A DNA stretch of 64,000 nucleotides, taken from Siphonodentalium dalli (taxonomy: Eukaryota > Mollusca > Scaphopoda > Gadilida > Siphonodentaliidae). The DNA is taken from the NCBI GenBank assembly GCA_032622095.1, contig CP136066.1, positions 97,051,319 to 97,115,318 on the forward strand, in the 5' to 3' direction. This document shows positions 21,199-31,800 of this stretch, piece after piece; the first letter of the stretch is position 1; every line of letters begins with the position of its first letter. The notes under the pieces were generated by a model. The model did not search any database. It saw only the letters and a program-made list of their open reading frames with translations, and was not told where the DNA came from. Both the position numbers and the translations under genes were made by a program.

Positions 21199-21204
21199 AA
21201 TAAA
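21199..21204 (+). terminator. Candidate polyadenylation signal
   Basis: AATAAA about 100 bp after the stop of the ORF at 20862-21101. Such hexamers are frequent in AT-rich DNA, so this only has weight together with the ORF. Confidence 0.25.
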
Positions 21205-21364
21205 TATTTATCGGGTATACATCGGACACGGCCACACTCGCATAATACATCCTCTCCCAACACAGCTGCACCGAGAAATAAATGAGGTACAAATAATTTG
21301 AATAAACTGATCGGTATATTTATTTCCTATACAATGCATTCAATCACTGCTTGCATCCGTGTTT

Positions 21365-21791
21365 TTGTGGACCCTCCCCCAATGTCACGTGACCTCAACG
21401 GGGTCTTCACATTTCATATATTTATCTAACGGACATGCACCTACTAGTAAATGTACATGATTTATTCCTCATACCTGCTCGAAATGAATATAATAAAAAA
21501 CTTCACTGTTATAATACCTCGGAAACCTAAAATATAGGCAAAAACCTATATATCCAAGATGGCCACCAAGGTCACGTGACCTCTACGGTGTGTCCAAAGT
21601 GGCTATGATTGGTCCATACATGTACCTATGTCTACCCACCTGTGAAGTTTAAACAAATTATTCCAAGCAGTACCCGATATACAAGTTACTACCCACATAT
21701 ACCCAATATACCGGCATATATGGGCATATATGGCAGAATGCTTGGCACTGGGGTGTTTGTCTGTGGTGCTGTGTGACATCAAAAGAGTTAA
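21365..21791. mobile_element. Degraded arm of a TTAA foldback element
   Basis: Words such as CCAAGATGGCCACCAAGGTC, TCACGTGACC, ACCCACATATACCC, CTTGGCACTGGGGTGT and the end AAAAGAGTTAAAC match the arms of the foldback element at 56103-57174 (right end GGCAGCGAAAGAGTTAAG). The left part is not clearly bounded. The SPTLC2 exon is 0.9 kb downstream. Confidence 0.6.
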
Positions 21792-22667
21792 ACCGTGATA
21801 CCCGGTATCTATATAAAGGTATAGGGACCTTGCTTGGACGCAGCAAAGCCTTATCACTACCAGGAAATGGACTAGGTCCATATTTGTAAAAGCGAAACAA
21901 GCATACTGGCCTCAGACCTCAGTAGCAGACAAAGATTAAGAAAATTAACATGTTTAAGGCAAAAAAAAATGTTTTGGTTCTCATGTCCCACCGCATAGAA
22001 TAAAATGGGCCATGTTATGAGTTTTTATTTTGATGCCTGATGCTATAACAAAAAATTTAAGAAAAAAAATGTTTATGTATTGGACAATAGTCTGCTTTGA
22101 CCTCTAACATATCTGTGTAAGTGTGTAATGTGTGAAAAGTGACTTGTGGACATAGAACATGTACCGTTAGATGACTACATTTAAGAAAATAATTACAATT
22201 AGTAATTGTGTACTAAATTACTTAGTAATTGTGTACTAACTTACTAATTGTAGCTCCAGACAATTGGCACAAATTAAGGCTCTGGACAGCACTAGATGAA
22301 ATTTAGGATCTCATAGTAGAATGGAGATGTATCAGTTTATAGACAACAATCAATAGCAATAGTCAGGGGTATTATAATGTTAGGTAAAATCTCTGTCATA
22401 TACTGGTAGTACAATGTCGCTTTTATATAAGATTAAATAAATTTATGCATAACAGTTCCCTCTATATTTGCTTGTTATACATAGACAGAGGAAGGTATCA
22501 TTGTCCATGTTTACTACTGTATGTGCATAAAAAAAAAAAAAAGCCTCCCTCCCTCACTTATTTAAAAAAATGCCTGAGAACCAAATTTCTGTTTTGCCTA
22601 ATTAATGACCATAATGATTTGCTATATATGGAACCTTATGATATACTTGTTATTGTTGAATTTGCAG
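21792..22667. other. AT-rich sequence before the first recognised SPTLC2 exon
   Basis: Mostly A/T with a poly(A) stretch at about 22528 and the short repeat AGTAATTGTGTACTAA near 22200-22240. No 5' exon or promoter was found. Confidence 0.45.
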
Positions 22668-22838
22668 AAGGACACAGGAGTGCATGAATTCTACGAAAGC
22701 TTTGAGGACATTTCTCTTTTTGACGCTGTGTTGATATGCTTTGGATTGGTCGTTCTACTGATTGTTGGGCACTGCCGAGATTTTCTTCATTTCTTCAACC
22801 TGACCAACAGAAATTCTAATACAGAACCAACAGAAGAG
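22668..22838 (+). CDS. SPTLC2: SPTLC2 exon: N-terminal region with membrane segment
   Basis: The acceptor TTTGCAG ends at 22667 and the donor GAG|GTATGA follows 22838. The 57 codons are in phase 0 at both ends. The peptide contains [20 protein letters not shown], then a hydrophobic run and [10 protein letters not shown], matching the SFEE.PL..AVLTY.GYGVL and GYLRDFLRYW region of human SPTLC2, its single N-terminal transmembrane helix. An acidic, polar tail ([12 protein letters not shown]) follows. This is the most upstream exon I recognise. It begins with KDTGVHEFY and has no suitable Met, so at least one 5' exon is missing. An old transposon terminus (GGCCTAAAA) begins only about 8 bp into the following intron. 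Confidence 0.88.
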
Positions 22839-25800
22839 GTATGATAAGGCCTAAAAAAAAAGACGTTTGTTTCCGCTAACCCGACCTACCCTATTTTAAA
22901 CCCCCGACCCTAAACTTTTTATTGCCATTGCAACAAAAAAATTGGACCAAAAAAAATGTTTTTTTTTCAATTTAGGTCCTAATTCATATCATAACAAGAT
23001 GCAAAACATTTATATATATTGACATAAGAAATTTTAGTTTACAAAAAGATTTAAGTTTAACAGTTGGAATCATACTGTAAAGTACGTGTACCCGGTATGT
23101 TTGGCTTTATCTAGCTTTCATCCGTGAAAACTTCAAATAGTTTCAGTTCAGTTTTGTTATGATTCAGCCTTCAGACTTCAGTATTTCAATCAAATACAGT
23201 ACAGGAACATTAACAATTTGATCGAATCAACCTGGTTATCAGGTGGGATCTCATAATACCAAATGAAAAATTAACATAGAGATTAGTACTATAAATAGTA
23301 AATACTAACTAAATAGACATTGTTTCTGTACTACATGTAGTATATTATGTATGTGTCTCACTTGAATTATATAAAATAGCCTATTATATGAATTTGAGTG
23401 ATAATGGTAAGTCTCATTTCAATCATCATATGCATAATCCATTGAACCAAAAGATATCTGACAATAAGTTATAAGCATTTCCAATCCATACATATATAAA
23501 AATTTCCAATGTTATGCTTGAGAAACTTGATCAAATTGACCTCTCAGTAATATTCAAAATACTGACTCAAAGTGCCCTAGATTAGCTCTAAATTAGTGCT
23601 GAAACGGATATCCGGTTGACAACCGGCTACCGTCAGCAACCGGTTGAACTACGATCAACCGGTTAACCGCTATGTAATACATACATGCAATGCCACTGAT
23701 AAAAACTAACGTATTCAGGTCCTTAATCGGCATAGGCTGATAACAGTAGCTTTTAAACAAGGGTACTTTATCAATTTTGCTACAAACGTTATCACTCAGA
23801 GGGGTATACATTCAAAATTACGCGTATTAAAAGTCAAAATCTGGTGCCAAATCAAAAGTCTTTCCATGAATCGCAGATTACATAGTCTGGCATCGGCGGC
23901 TAAACATCAAAGATGCATGACGTCATCTTTGATGTTCCGATGTCCGGTAACACATGTGCACTGATGCCACTGTGTCATCGGCAAAGATCAATACAATCGT
24001 TTTCACTGCAGTACGGCGTGGTCATTTGACATCTACTCTTCGACTGACTACTTGTAGACAGTATCATGGATACCCAAGAAATGAGTAAATCAGATGTCTC
24101 AGGACATTTCAAAGAGAAATTGGCAGGATGCAAACTCTGAGAACCAACCCTATTTACATACGCTCGGTCTATACTTCTAACATTAAACTGGGTCATTCTA
24201 TCGTTACGTGTGTGACATTTAGAGGTTTTTAGAGCCTTTATAATCAAGATAACTTTAATTTTATAAAATTATTTTTGTCAAGGGATGCTGCATTTTATTT
24301 GCCGGAGGCTAGTCCACGACTTTTGAGACATATTTTAAACTCATTGTGTACCATAAATTTTTGGCAAGACATTATTTGTTGCGTTACGTGTGTGACGCAC
24401 AAAAATCAGTTTTTTGCATGTCCTCTTTTTGAGTCTATATTCCTGTGAAATAGTAAGTCTAGAATATACAATAAATGTCACGTTTGAATGGAAATATGTT
24501 CATCTATTCAAAAAATAGTTTCTGAACTGTCAACACCAAACCACCTTCCATTCCAAGGCTTATAACCACTAAAGAGGCAGCATTACGTGTGTGACACAAA
24601 AACGTTACGTGTGTGACGCTGTGAAATTGCTATTAGATTATTGGAATTCAATACCCTCAATCATATATAATTTGGCCAATAAGAGTAGTGTGATCATGTA
24701 CATGTGAAAGAGGGCATTAAGTTGGGTTAGATAGATCCTGGGTTTTAAATTTATGTAATGTTAAAAGTTTTTTAAGTAGTGGACAAAAATGGTCATGCAA
24801 ATGTTTAAAATTGTACAACCATGACCGCAGTTACAAACAAACTCAGCCGTCAGGACCATGTAAAGGTACTAGTAATCCAATTAATTTGCACTATGAGCAT
24901 GGGATAGGTTATCGAATTATTGATAATCAAAAGATTCTATAGTTTGACAATCAACTTAATATTCATCAACATGTACATCTAATTCATTTATAAGTGATCC
25001 ATGTGGAAATCCACAGAACATACCCACATATATCAGGTAGGAAGGGGTGGTACAAATGATGTAAAAACATATTCTGGGGGTGTTTGCGTCATAAAAAGGG
25101 CTAAATTCTCCTTTTCACACCTTTTTAATTTTGAGATATAAAGCCAACACATCATCTCAATAATAGTTTAAATGACATTCACATTGCAGAAACACTGTAT
25201 TTAAGTACCCAGGACCCCATGGATGCTTTAAAGGGGTTACTATTAACCCTGGTCATGTCTGCATTGAGTTTAAACTGAACAGTGCCTTATGCTTAAAGTG
25301 ATGTGAAACGTAAATTGAACCTCACAATTGAGTTCCCTGCGTCATTCTGTGGGAAGAGTGAATAAAATAACTCAGATACACGAAATCCCCCATCCTGAAG
25401 TCAGTTTGTACACATTATACGGCCATTCGGCTAACTATTTATATTCATCAATCGTCCCGATTAATCTCACCATAATAACACGAAAAAACAAAACGATGCG
25501 TCGTCTTGTGCAGTCACGGAAATGCCCGAGCACTTCCGACTCGATTGGGATTGAATCGGGTTTCGTTCTCAGAAATGGCTTCTAGGGAGGATGACCGTTC
25601 GCTGGAATAGCGTCATGCACATCAGAATATTAAAGCGAAAAACAAATTGACATCGCAATCGGTAGTCAATTCGACAGGGAAGGAATAGAAAGGGAATTGT
25701 TGCGTGAAATCACAAACGGAAGAACATTGGCCGAGTTAGTGGCAAAGATTATAATCGAACAGTCATCGAGAGGTAATAATTCCAAAATGTTACTATTTAT

Positions 25801-28800
25801 AGAAAATTGTAAGCGCATTGACCGAATGTTTACATCAATCTGGCCGCAAGCACAGTACCGTGCAGAAAGAGTTGTCTTACTTTTGTAACTCAAAACTGTT
25901 TAATTACATTACACCTGTACAATAGTACAAATAATTGGTATTCAATATGCCAGTACAGAACATTTGTTAGCTCATTGGCCATGAAATGTTTTTAATGGCA
26001 AATTCTGTTGTCAAGCTTTAGTAAGCACTATTCATTCTGATGGATGATAACTATAATGGAAAGCCTTTTTCACATGTATTAGCTAATTGCACTTTAGCGT
26101 AAGTGAATTACAACTAAGCGTAATGTATTACACTCAGGTGTAATGCACACATATAAAGCGTACTTCACTTACGCTTAACCGTATGATGTAGATAAAGCAT
26201 TACTCCTATGAGTAATAGAATTATGACTAGTGTGCTTAAGCGTAATTGATTAAAGTGTGCTTAAGCGTAATTGATTTACGCTTAAGCTCACTGGTCATTT
26301 ATTTTCATTGATAGATTAATTACACTTAATCATAAATGAATTATGCTTAAGCGTTTATACGAGAAGCCGTTTTCACATTTATTCTGATTCTGCTTAATCG
26401 CAAATCATTTACGCTTAAGTGTAAATCATTTGCACTTAAGAGCAAATCATTTATACTTAAATACAAATCATATGCGCTTTAGCGGAAATAGTATGGGAGG
26501 CCCTTTTCACATTTATTATTTATTTGCGCTTAAGCGCAAATATTTGTGCTTAAGCATAAATCATTAAGCGTAAATCAATTGCGCTTAAGCACAAATATGT
26601 GTCTATCAATTTATTTGCGCTTAAGCGCAAATACCTAACACTCCATTACATCCCTCTGATGTGAATGATTGAGTCCATCACATATTATATTAGCATGGGC
26701 CCATAGTAATAGCCCCATACAGACTCGAAGTTGAAGAAAAAACATATTTCCATATGCATATCAGCATCTCTGTCCCTGGTGTCCCAAGATTTGGTGCCTC
26801 ACTCCCAGAGCTCATGTATATTTTATTATCTCCTGCACAGATATATACCATTTCCATGGCCATAAATAGGGAATTAGGGGTTACTGGGGTTTGCTTCCCT
26901 CATATGGTGTACTCATTGACTTGAAGTTGGGGAAAACCCCCTATTTTCATAATATCAGCATCCCTGTCCCCAAGAATCTGTCTCGCCATCCCAGAGATAT
27001 AGTATATTTTATAAAAGAGACATATCCTACACAGATCTATATCATTTCCATGGTCATAAAACAGATCTTGGGGTTTCTGGGGGATTGTTTCCCTCATATG
27101 GTGGGGTTATATCAACTTTAGTGATGTGTTTAGGCCTGTGCCATGTAAAATTAATTCAGGGGGGATCAATGCATATTGATTTTTATTTGCGCTTAAGTGC
27201 AAATGATTTGGGCTTAAGCGCAAATATGATCTATTTGCTTAATTGCAAATGATAGAGGTTATTTGCGCGTAAATAAATAATAAATGTGAAAAGGGCCTCC
27301 CATATAATAGATCACATTTATGGCAATTTTATGCTAAAGCGCAAATATATTATTAGACACATATTTTTTGCGCTTGAGCGCAATTGATTTACACTAATAA
27401 ATAATATATTTGAAAAAGCTGTCTCCCATGCGATTTCCTCTAAACTCAAATTTACTCTGGCAATAAGACATCAATCAAACATCGGTTTAGACTCCCCCAT
27501 ATACTATGATATGGACTCAATTATTCAGACAGAGGAAATCAGTTGGAGTTAGGTATTTGCTTAAGCATTATTCATATTAATTATGCTTAAGTGTAAATGA
27601 GTTCCGCGCTTAAGCGTAAATGATGTACGCTTAAACGTAATTCATATACACTCTCATTGAACTCCCCTCAAGCTGAAATGGATGCAACCACATTACTAAT
27701 GCCAGTAACCTACATCAGGTTATACCAATATACATGAGGTATATGGGGAGCCAAATTAACATTTAATAAATAATAGAGCTTAAGCGATATAATTGAGCTT
27801 AAGCGATATAATAAGGGAAGATATAATTGCGATTAAGTTCAATAAGGAAATATCTAATTGCGCTTAGCACAATAAGGAATATCTTATTGCACTTAAGCAC
27901 AAAAAGGAATATCGTATTGCACTTAAGCGCAATAAGGAATCTCTAAGCGCAATAAGGAATCTTCTTATTCCACTTAAGCGCGATAAGAAATATTCGAGAT
28001 TCCTTGATTGGGGGGGGGGGGGGGGCTTTAGCTCAATTATTTATTAAATGTTAATTTGGCTTCCTCCCATAGAGGTGAGATAGCTGATGAACCCAATTAC
28101 ACTTAAGCGTAATTCAAATGTATTACGCTTATCGTAAGTTAATTATGCTTAAGGGGAGTACTCTAAATTGTTCTTTCGACCAACTGTTTCTACCAATTAA
28201 AAAAAATTCTCATTTATTTTGAAACTAATGAAAGTCAATGGTATATTTTTTTACTAGTAATATTCATTATAAACTTGTACAAATCTGAAAACAAATAAAA
28301 TTTTAATATTTAAGAAATTTAGAGTTCCCTCTCTTACAGCAGCAACCACTATGCCAGGAAGACCAATCGATCTAGTTCAGCCCGATTGGGCTATTATAAT
28401 TTATAGATTGATCGGTGGTTCATGCACTCTCTGCGTTTGAAATATTGCTAATAATTTCCATTTACAGAAGTCAATAATGCCATTGCAGATAACTTCATCT
28501 TAAATTCGACCAAATGTGTTGACGTTTGATAAGAAGGGCAGGAATTCCCCGATTTGTTTATTTTCAATCGATGAGAAGCATGACGACCTGGATCAGCTGA
28601 TCGGTTCGGAGGTGTGCCAATCGTATTTTGCATGCTGTGAATACCCATTCACGCCTAAATTTGCAAACAATTCATATATAACATATACACAGTGTGTACA
28701 CTTTGTTAGTTGCCAATTAATTCTCGACATTTCAATTAGAAAACATGAGATATCGATGCAAAAATCAAGACATAATCACATTATCTAGTTTGTGTTTTGT

Positions 28801-31800
28801 TGAATCTACTTTCGGTTATCGACATGTCGGCTATTGTTTTGGCTGTTCTCTCAACCGTGCGTGCCAGCCGATCGTCGTTTATCGGGCGGTTCCGATTTCT
28901 TCCGAATATAATTCCATGACCTCCACGCGATGATTCGCGCCGAAAATGTGGTTGTATCTGAGAAGATTTCTTACTCTGACCGCAGTTTTCAACAATTTAA
29001 TACGGGGCGAATACCGCATCAATAATATGCAACCTTGGGGTTTTATTTCTAGTTTTTTATGACCTTTCTTATGGTATATCGGATACAGTTCTGTCTGACA
29101 TGAAATATATACCCACCGGGAGTGAAGCTAATGACTTTAAGACCCTTCAATGTGCGCACAATTACTTCAGAATGATAAAATGAATGAATTTAAGATAAAA
29201 ACATGTGTAAAATACATTTTCTTGATATTTAGAAGTTTCTTCAATAAAATAAAGCCAAAAAGAAACCTGAGTTGTGTGGTTTGTGACTGGTAATGGTTGA
29301 TTGTATAATGTCACACACGTAACGTTACGTGTGTGACAGATATCGGAAGCACTGCAAAAGTCGTAAAAAGTATTAATATCTTATTTTATGATGATCAGTG
29401 CTTCACCCAAACCATAGAGTCACAGAATATAGAAAACTACGATGTATGTTCATGTAGTTTTTGAAAAATTTAAACTTTAATGTTAAATCGTTACGTGTGT
29501 GACAGATGATTAGTCATGGAGATGTTGATGAATAAATGTTCAAAATTTTGAAAATGTGGGTATGTTTTATAATTTTTTTTATTGGAAAAATATACACAAT
29601 GTATTGCCGCAAAATTCTAATGTTTACTATCAATAACCTTCATGTCACAGCTTACGTGGCCACTCTGATAATTATGCAAAAATAACAGAGTTCGGTACTA
29701 CTATTTCAAACAAACCAAATATATACAAACAGGTAGGCAACAATATAGTTTAATACCATTTTGGAAAGCTGAAAATCTGTACTTTTGAACGAATCAAGTG
29801 CCAGGATTATTCAGCATGTTTGAAATTTTGCCATTTTTTACAATTTTGGGATACCTAATGGTAGAATGACCCTACTGAGTTTGAGTAATCTCAGTCGATG
29901 AAGTTCAAATGAACTCGAATCAAAGTGGTGTTCCTGTGCAGTCGGACTTATTTGCATCCTAATGACTAATTCTCAGCATTTGATTGTCTTCTAACAGAAA
30001 ACACTGTTTTCAGCAGGTTTTCAGCTGTTTTTAAAATTTTCATTTGTTAACTTCATAAAGTTCACAAACTTCATAATTGTGTTTATCGGTCGTCAGTCAT
30101 CCTATCCATCTCAAATTGCCAAAGAACACCCAGCAGTTAGAATACCTGAGTCACATGACTTAATAATCAATAATCGGCCAGTCTCGTAATCGCTATAATG
30201 GCAATAAAAAACTGCCGATATTTGCATGTACGAACATATGTATATACGTGTAGGTCACACAATATTCTTCCCAAAATAACAAGTCAGGTAGCAGTCGCAA
30301 CTGCAGAACAAACAGGTCAAGCATGACATGATGACACGTCTATTTATAAACACTGCGAGTTTTAGTTCACTGTGTTATCTGCCAAGTTGTAAAAACGTGG
30401 CTTTGTGACGTTCGTGTTTGGTGATTTACATTCGTTTAATACAAGCTCTGTCTGTGTAAACATTACGCGAGTTTGCCATACAGTTAATAATCAAATTATG
30501 CTGATATATTGGTACATATTATGGTGTAAATAATCAGTGTAAAGTCATAGGTTGAAAATAGCGGATAACCGGTTATGATCCAGTTACACGTCGCGGTTAA
30601 CCGGCTACAAAAATAGGTCAACCGTTTCAGCACTACTCTAAATGCAATGGACTTTCAAACTTTTTCCAGGGGGAGAACCCCCACCATCAGCAGGGGGTCA
30701 CCCCTCCCAAACCTTCTTCCGCTCAGGCCTTCAGGTTATGTTTTTGGCATATCAATACCTAGATCCTTCACCGAATGAGGAGGAGACAGTGGGGTTGAGA
30801 TGCCATCATTAAGAGATCGGTACAAGGCGGTCACTCCAATATGTGACAGTGCAGTGGTGCTGGACTGACTCCAGTTGTCGCCAGGTCATATGGGAAATAT
30901 TAGGATTATCAAAGACTATATTAGTATATAGACTAATATATATGTAAATATTGAAGCATATGTAAGTTTGAATTGGAGTTTTTAGTTCCTCTGTCATTTG
31001 GGTTAACCTGATTGGGGCTAAGAAGTGCACAGTTTGGGTTATTGACAAGTATTATACAGTTATTTTTAAAGATACTGAAAAAAAGTTAACAAAAAAAAAA
31101 CGTTAAGCCTACCTACCCTAATTTTTTTCAGCTCGTTAGCAGAAACAAATGTATTTTTTTTTAGGCCTAAAACATCTACCATACTATTGACATGCTTTCA
31201 GAATGTGGTGAAGTCTTTGACAAATGTGGGATTTGGATATATCACTCAAATTTATGTCTACGCTCCGGGAAGCTGGGACCAAACTAAAGTTATATGAGCA
31301 ATTTGGGTACCGGTACCGAGAAACAAGATTTGCCAACCTGGGTAAAAAGAATGCCAATATCAATGAACCTGGGTAAAAAAATGGCCATTTTGTGAACATG
31401 GGTAAAATAATTCCCGAAATCATTGTATAATTTCCTTTTCAGCACCCCATGCCTTTTCTGGGAATTACATTGTTGATAATTAATGCGTCACCAGAAATCC
31501 CCCAGATAACCGTGCCCAGCTGAACTGGAACATCGGAACGCGGTACAGTTAGTACCATATTCAAAATAGTAGTGGGTCTTACTGGAGCTGAATTGGTCAC
31601 TCACATCGTTTTTTTTTTAATTACCCAAAAAGACACCTCGATTCAGGGGACTTGTGGTCTGCGACTTTTATTATAATTAGCACATGTATTGCCGAACTAA
31701 AGACTTTTTCGATTGGCCGGTCTGCCACTTTTGAAACTTGACACCTCATACTCATAGTAAGCTTATGTTTCTTTCAGGGCTTTGCGCCCTTGGTGAACAG

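Larger units (their letters stand above)
26095..28165. repeat. Array of CTTAAG-centred palindromes
   Basis: By eye there are about 22 exact CTTAAG hexamers in 2 kb (roughly 0.5 expected), mostly in longer palindromes such as TTTGCGCTTAAGCGCAAAT and TTACGCTTAAGCGTAA, with many degenerate forms (GCTTAATCG, GCTTAAACG). Spacing is irregular, about 15-60 bp. The array has several blocks: 26220-26640, 27180-27400, 27545-27660, 27770-27980 (with TAAGGAATATC spacers) and 28095-28165. No protein is encoded. Confidence 0.9.
24190..29872. mobile_element. TIR element E2 nested in the hAT element
   Basis: The left end is GGGTCATTCTATCGTTACGT and the right end, read inward, GGGTCATTCTACCATTAGGT. The flanks are AACT (24186-24189) and TACT (29873-29876), a 4-bp target duplication with one mismatch. 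Inward GTTACGTGTGTGAC copies lie at 24203, 24383, about 24583 and 24604. The right side has GTCACACACGTAAC at 29310-29323 next to GTTACGTGTGTGAC at 29324-29337, and another at 29490. Ends and motif resemble E1. It holds the CTTAAG-palindrome array and two coding-like patches but no recognised transposase. Confidence 0.75.
23594..30635. mobile_element. hAT-type transposon, non-autonomous, itself interrupted
   Basis: Left terminus TAGTGCTGAAACGG, right terminus CCGTTTCAGCACTA, a perfect 14-bp TIR of the hAT YAGTG type. An 8-bp duplication CTCTAAAT flanks it at 23586-23593 and 30636-30643, and the related sequence at about 16977 shows the empty site. Subterminal CCGGTT and AACCGGTT words occur many times at both ends (23612-23670 and 30560-30610), as expected for hAT transposase binding. 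Subtracting the inner element E2 leaves about 1.36 kb, too short for a transposase; none was seen. Confidence 0.9.
22845..31168. mobile_element. N1 element, interrupted by hAT insertion
   Basis: The left end is AAGGCCTAAAAAAAAAGACG followed by TTTGTTTCCGCTAACCC. The right end is the inverse, CGTTAGCAGAAACAAATGTA followed by TTTTTTTTTAGGCCT. The interior (22968-23593 and 30644-30735) matches 16300-17110. Without the 7.05 kb insertion it would be about 1.3 kb. No coding capacity. Its left end begins about 8 bp after an SPTLC2 exon. The superfamily is not assigned. Confidence 0.7.

Noticed and set aside
21160-22660. SPTLC2 promoter or first exon just upstream of 22668
   Set aside because: No ATG-started frame joins the exon in phase 0 with a donor, and no promoter-like composition is visible.
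24066-24140. hAT transposase start ([20 protein letters not shown])
   Set aside because: The frame stops after 24 codons, there is no BED-type zinc finger or hATC motif, and the hAT element is too short once E2 is removed.
23975-24247. Minus-strand 90-codon ORF
   Set aside because: It spans the junction between the hAT element and the E2 end, so it mixes two unrelated sequences.
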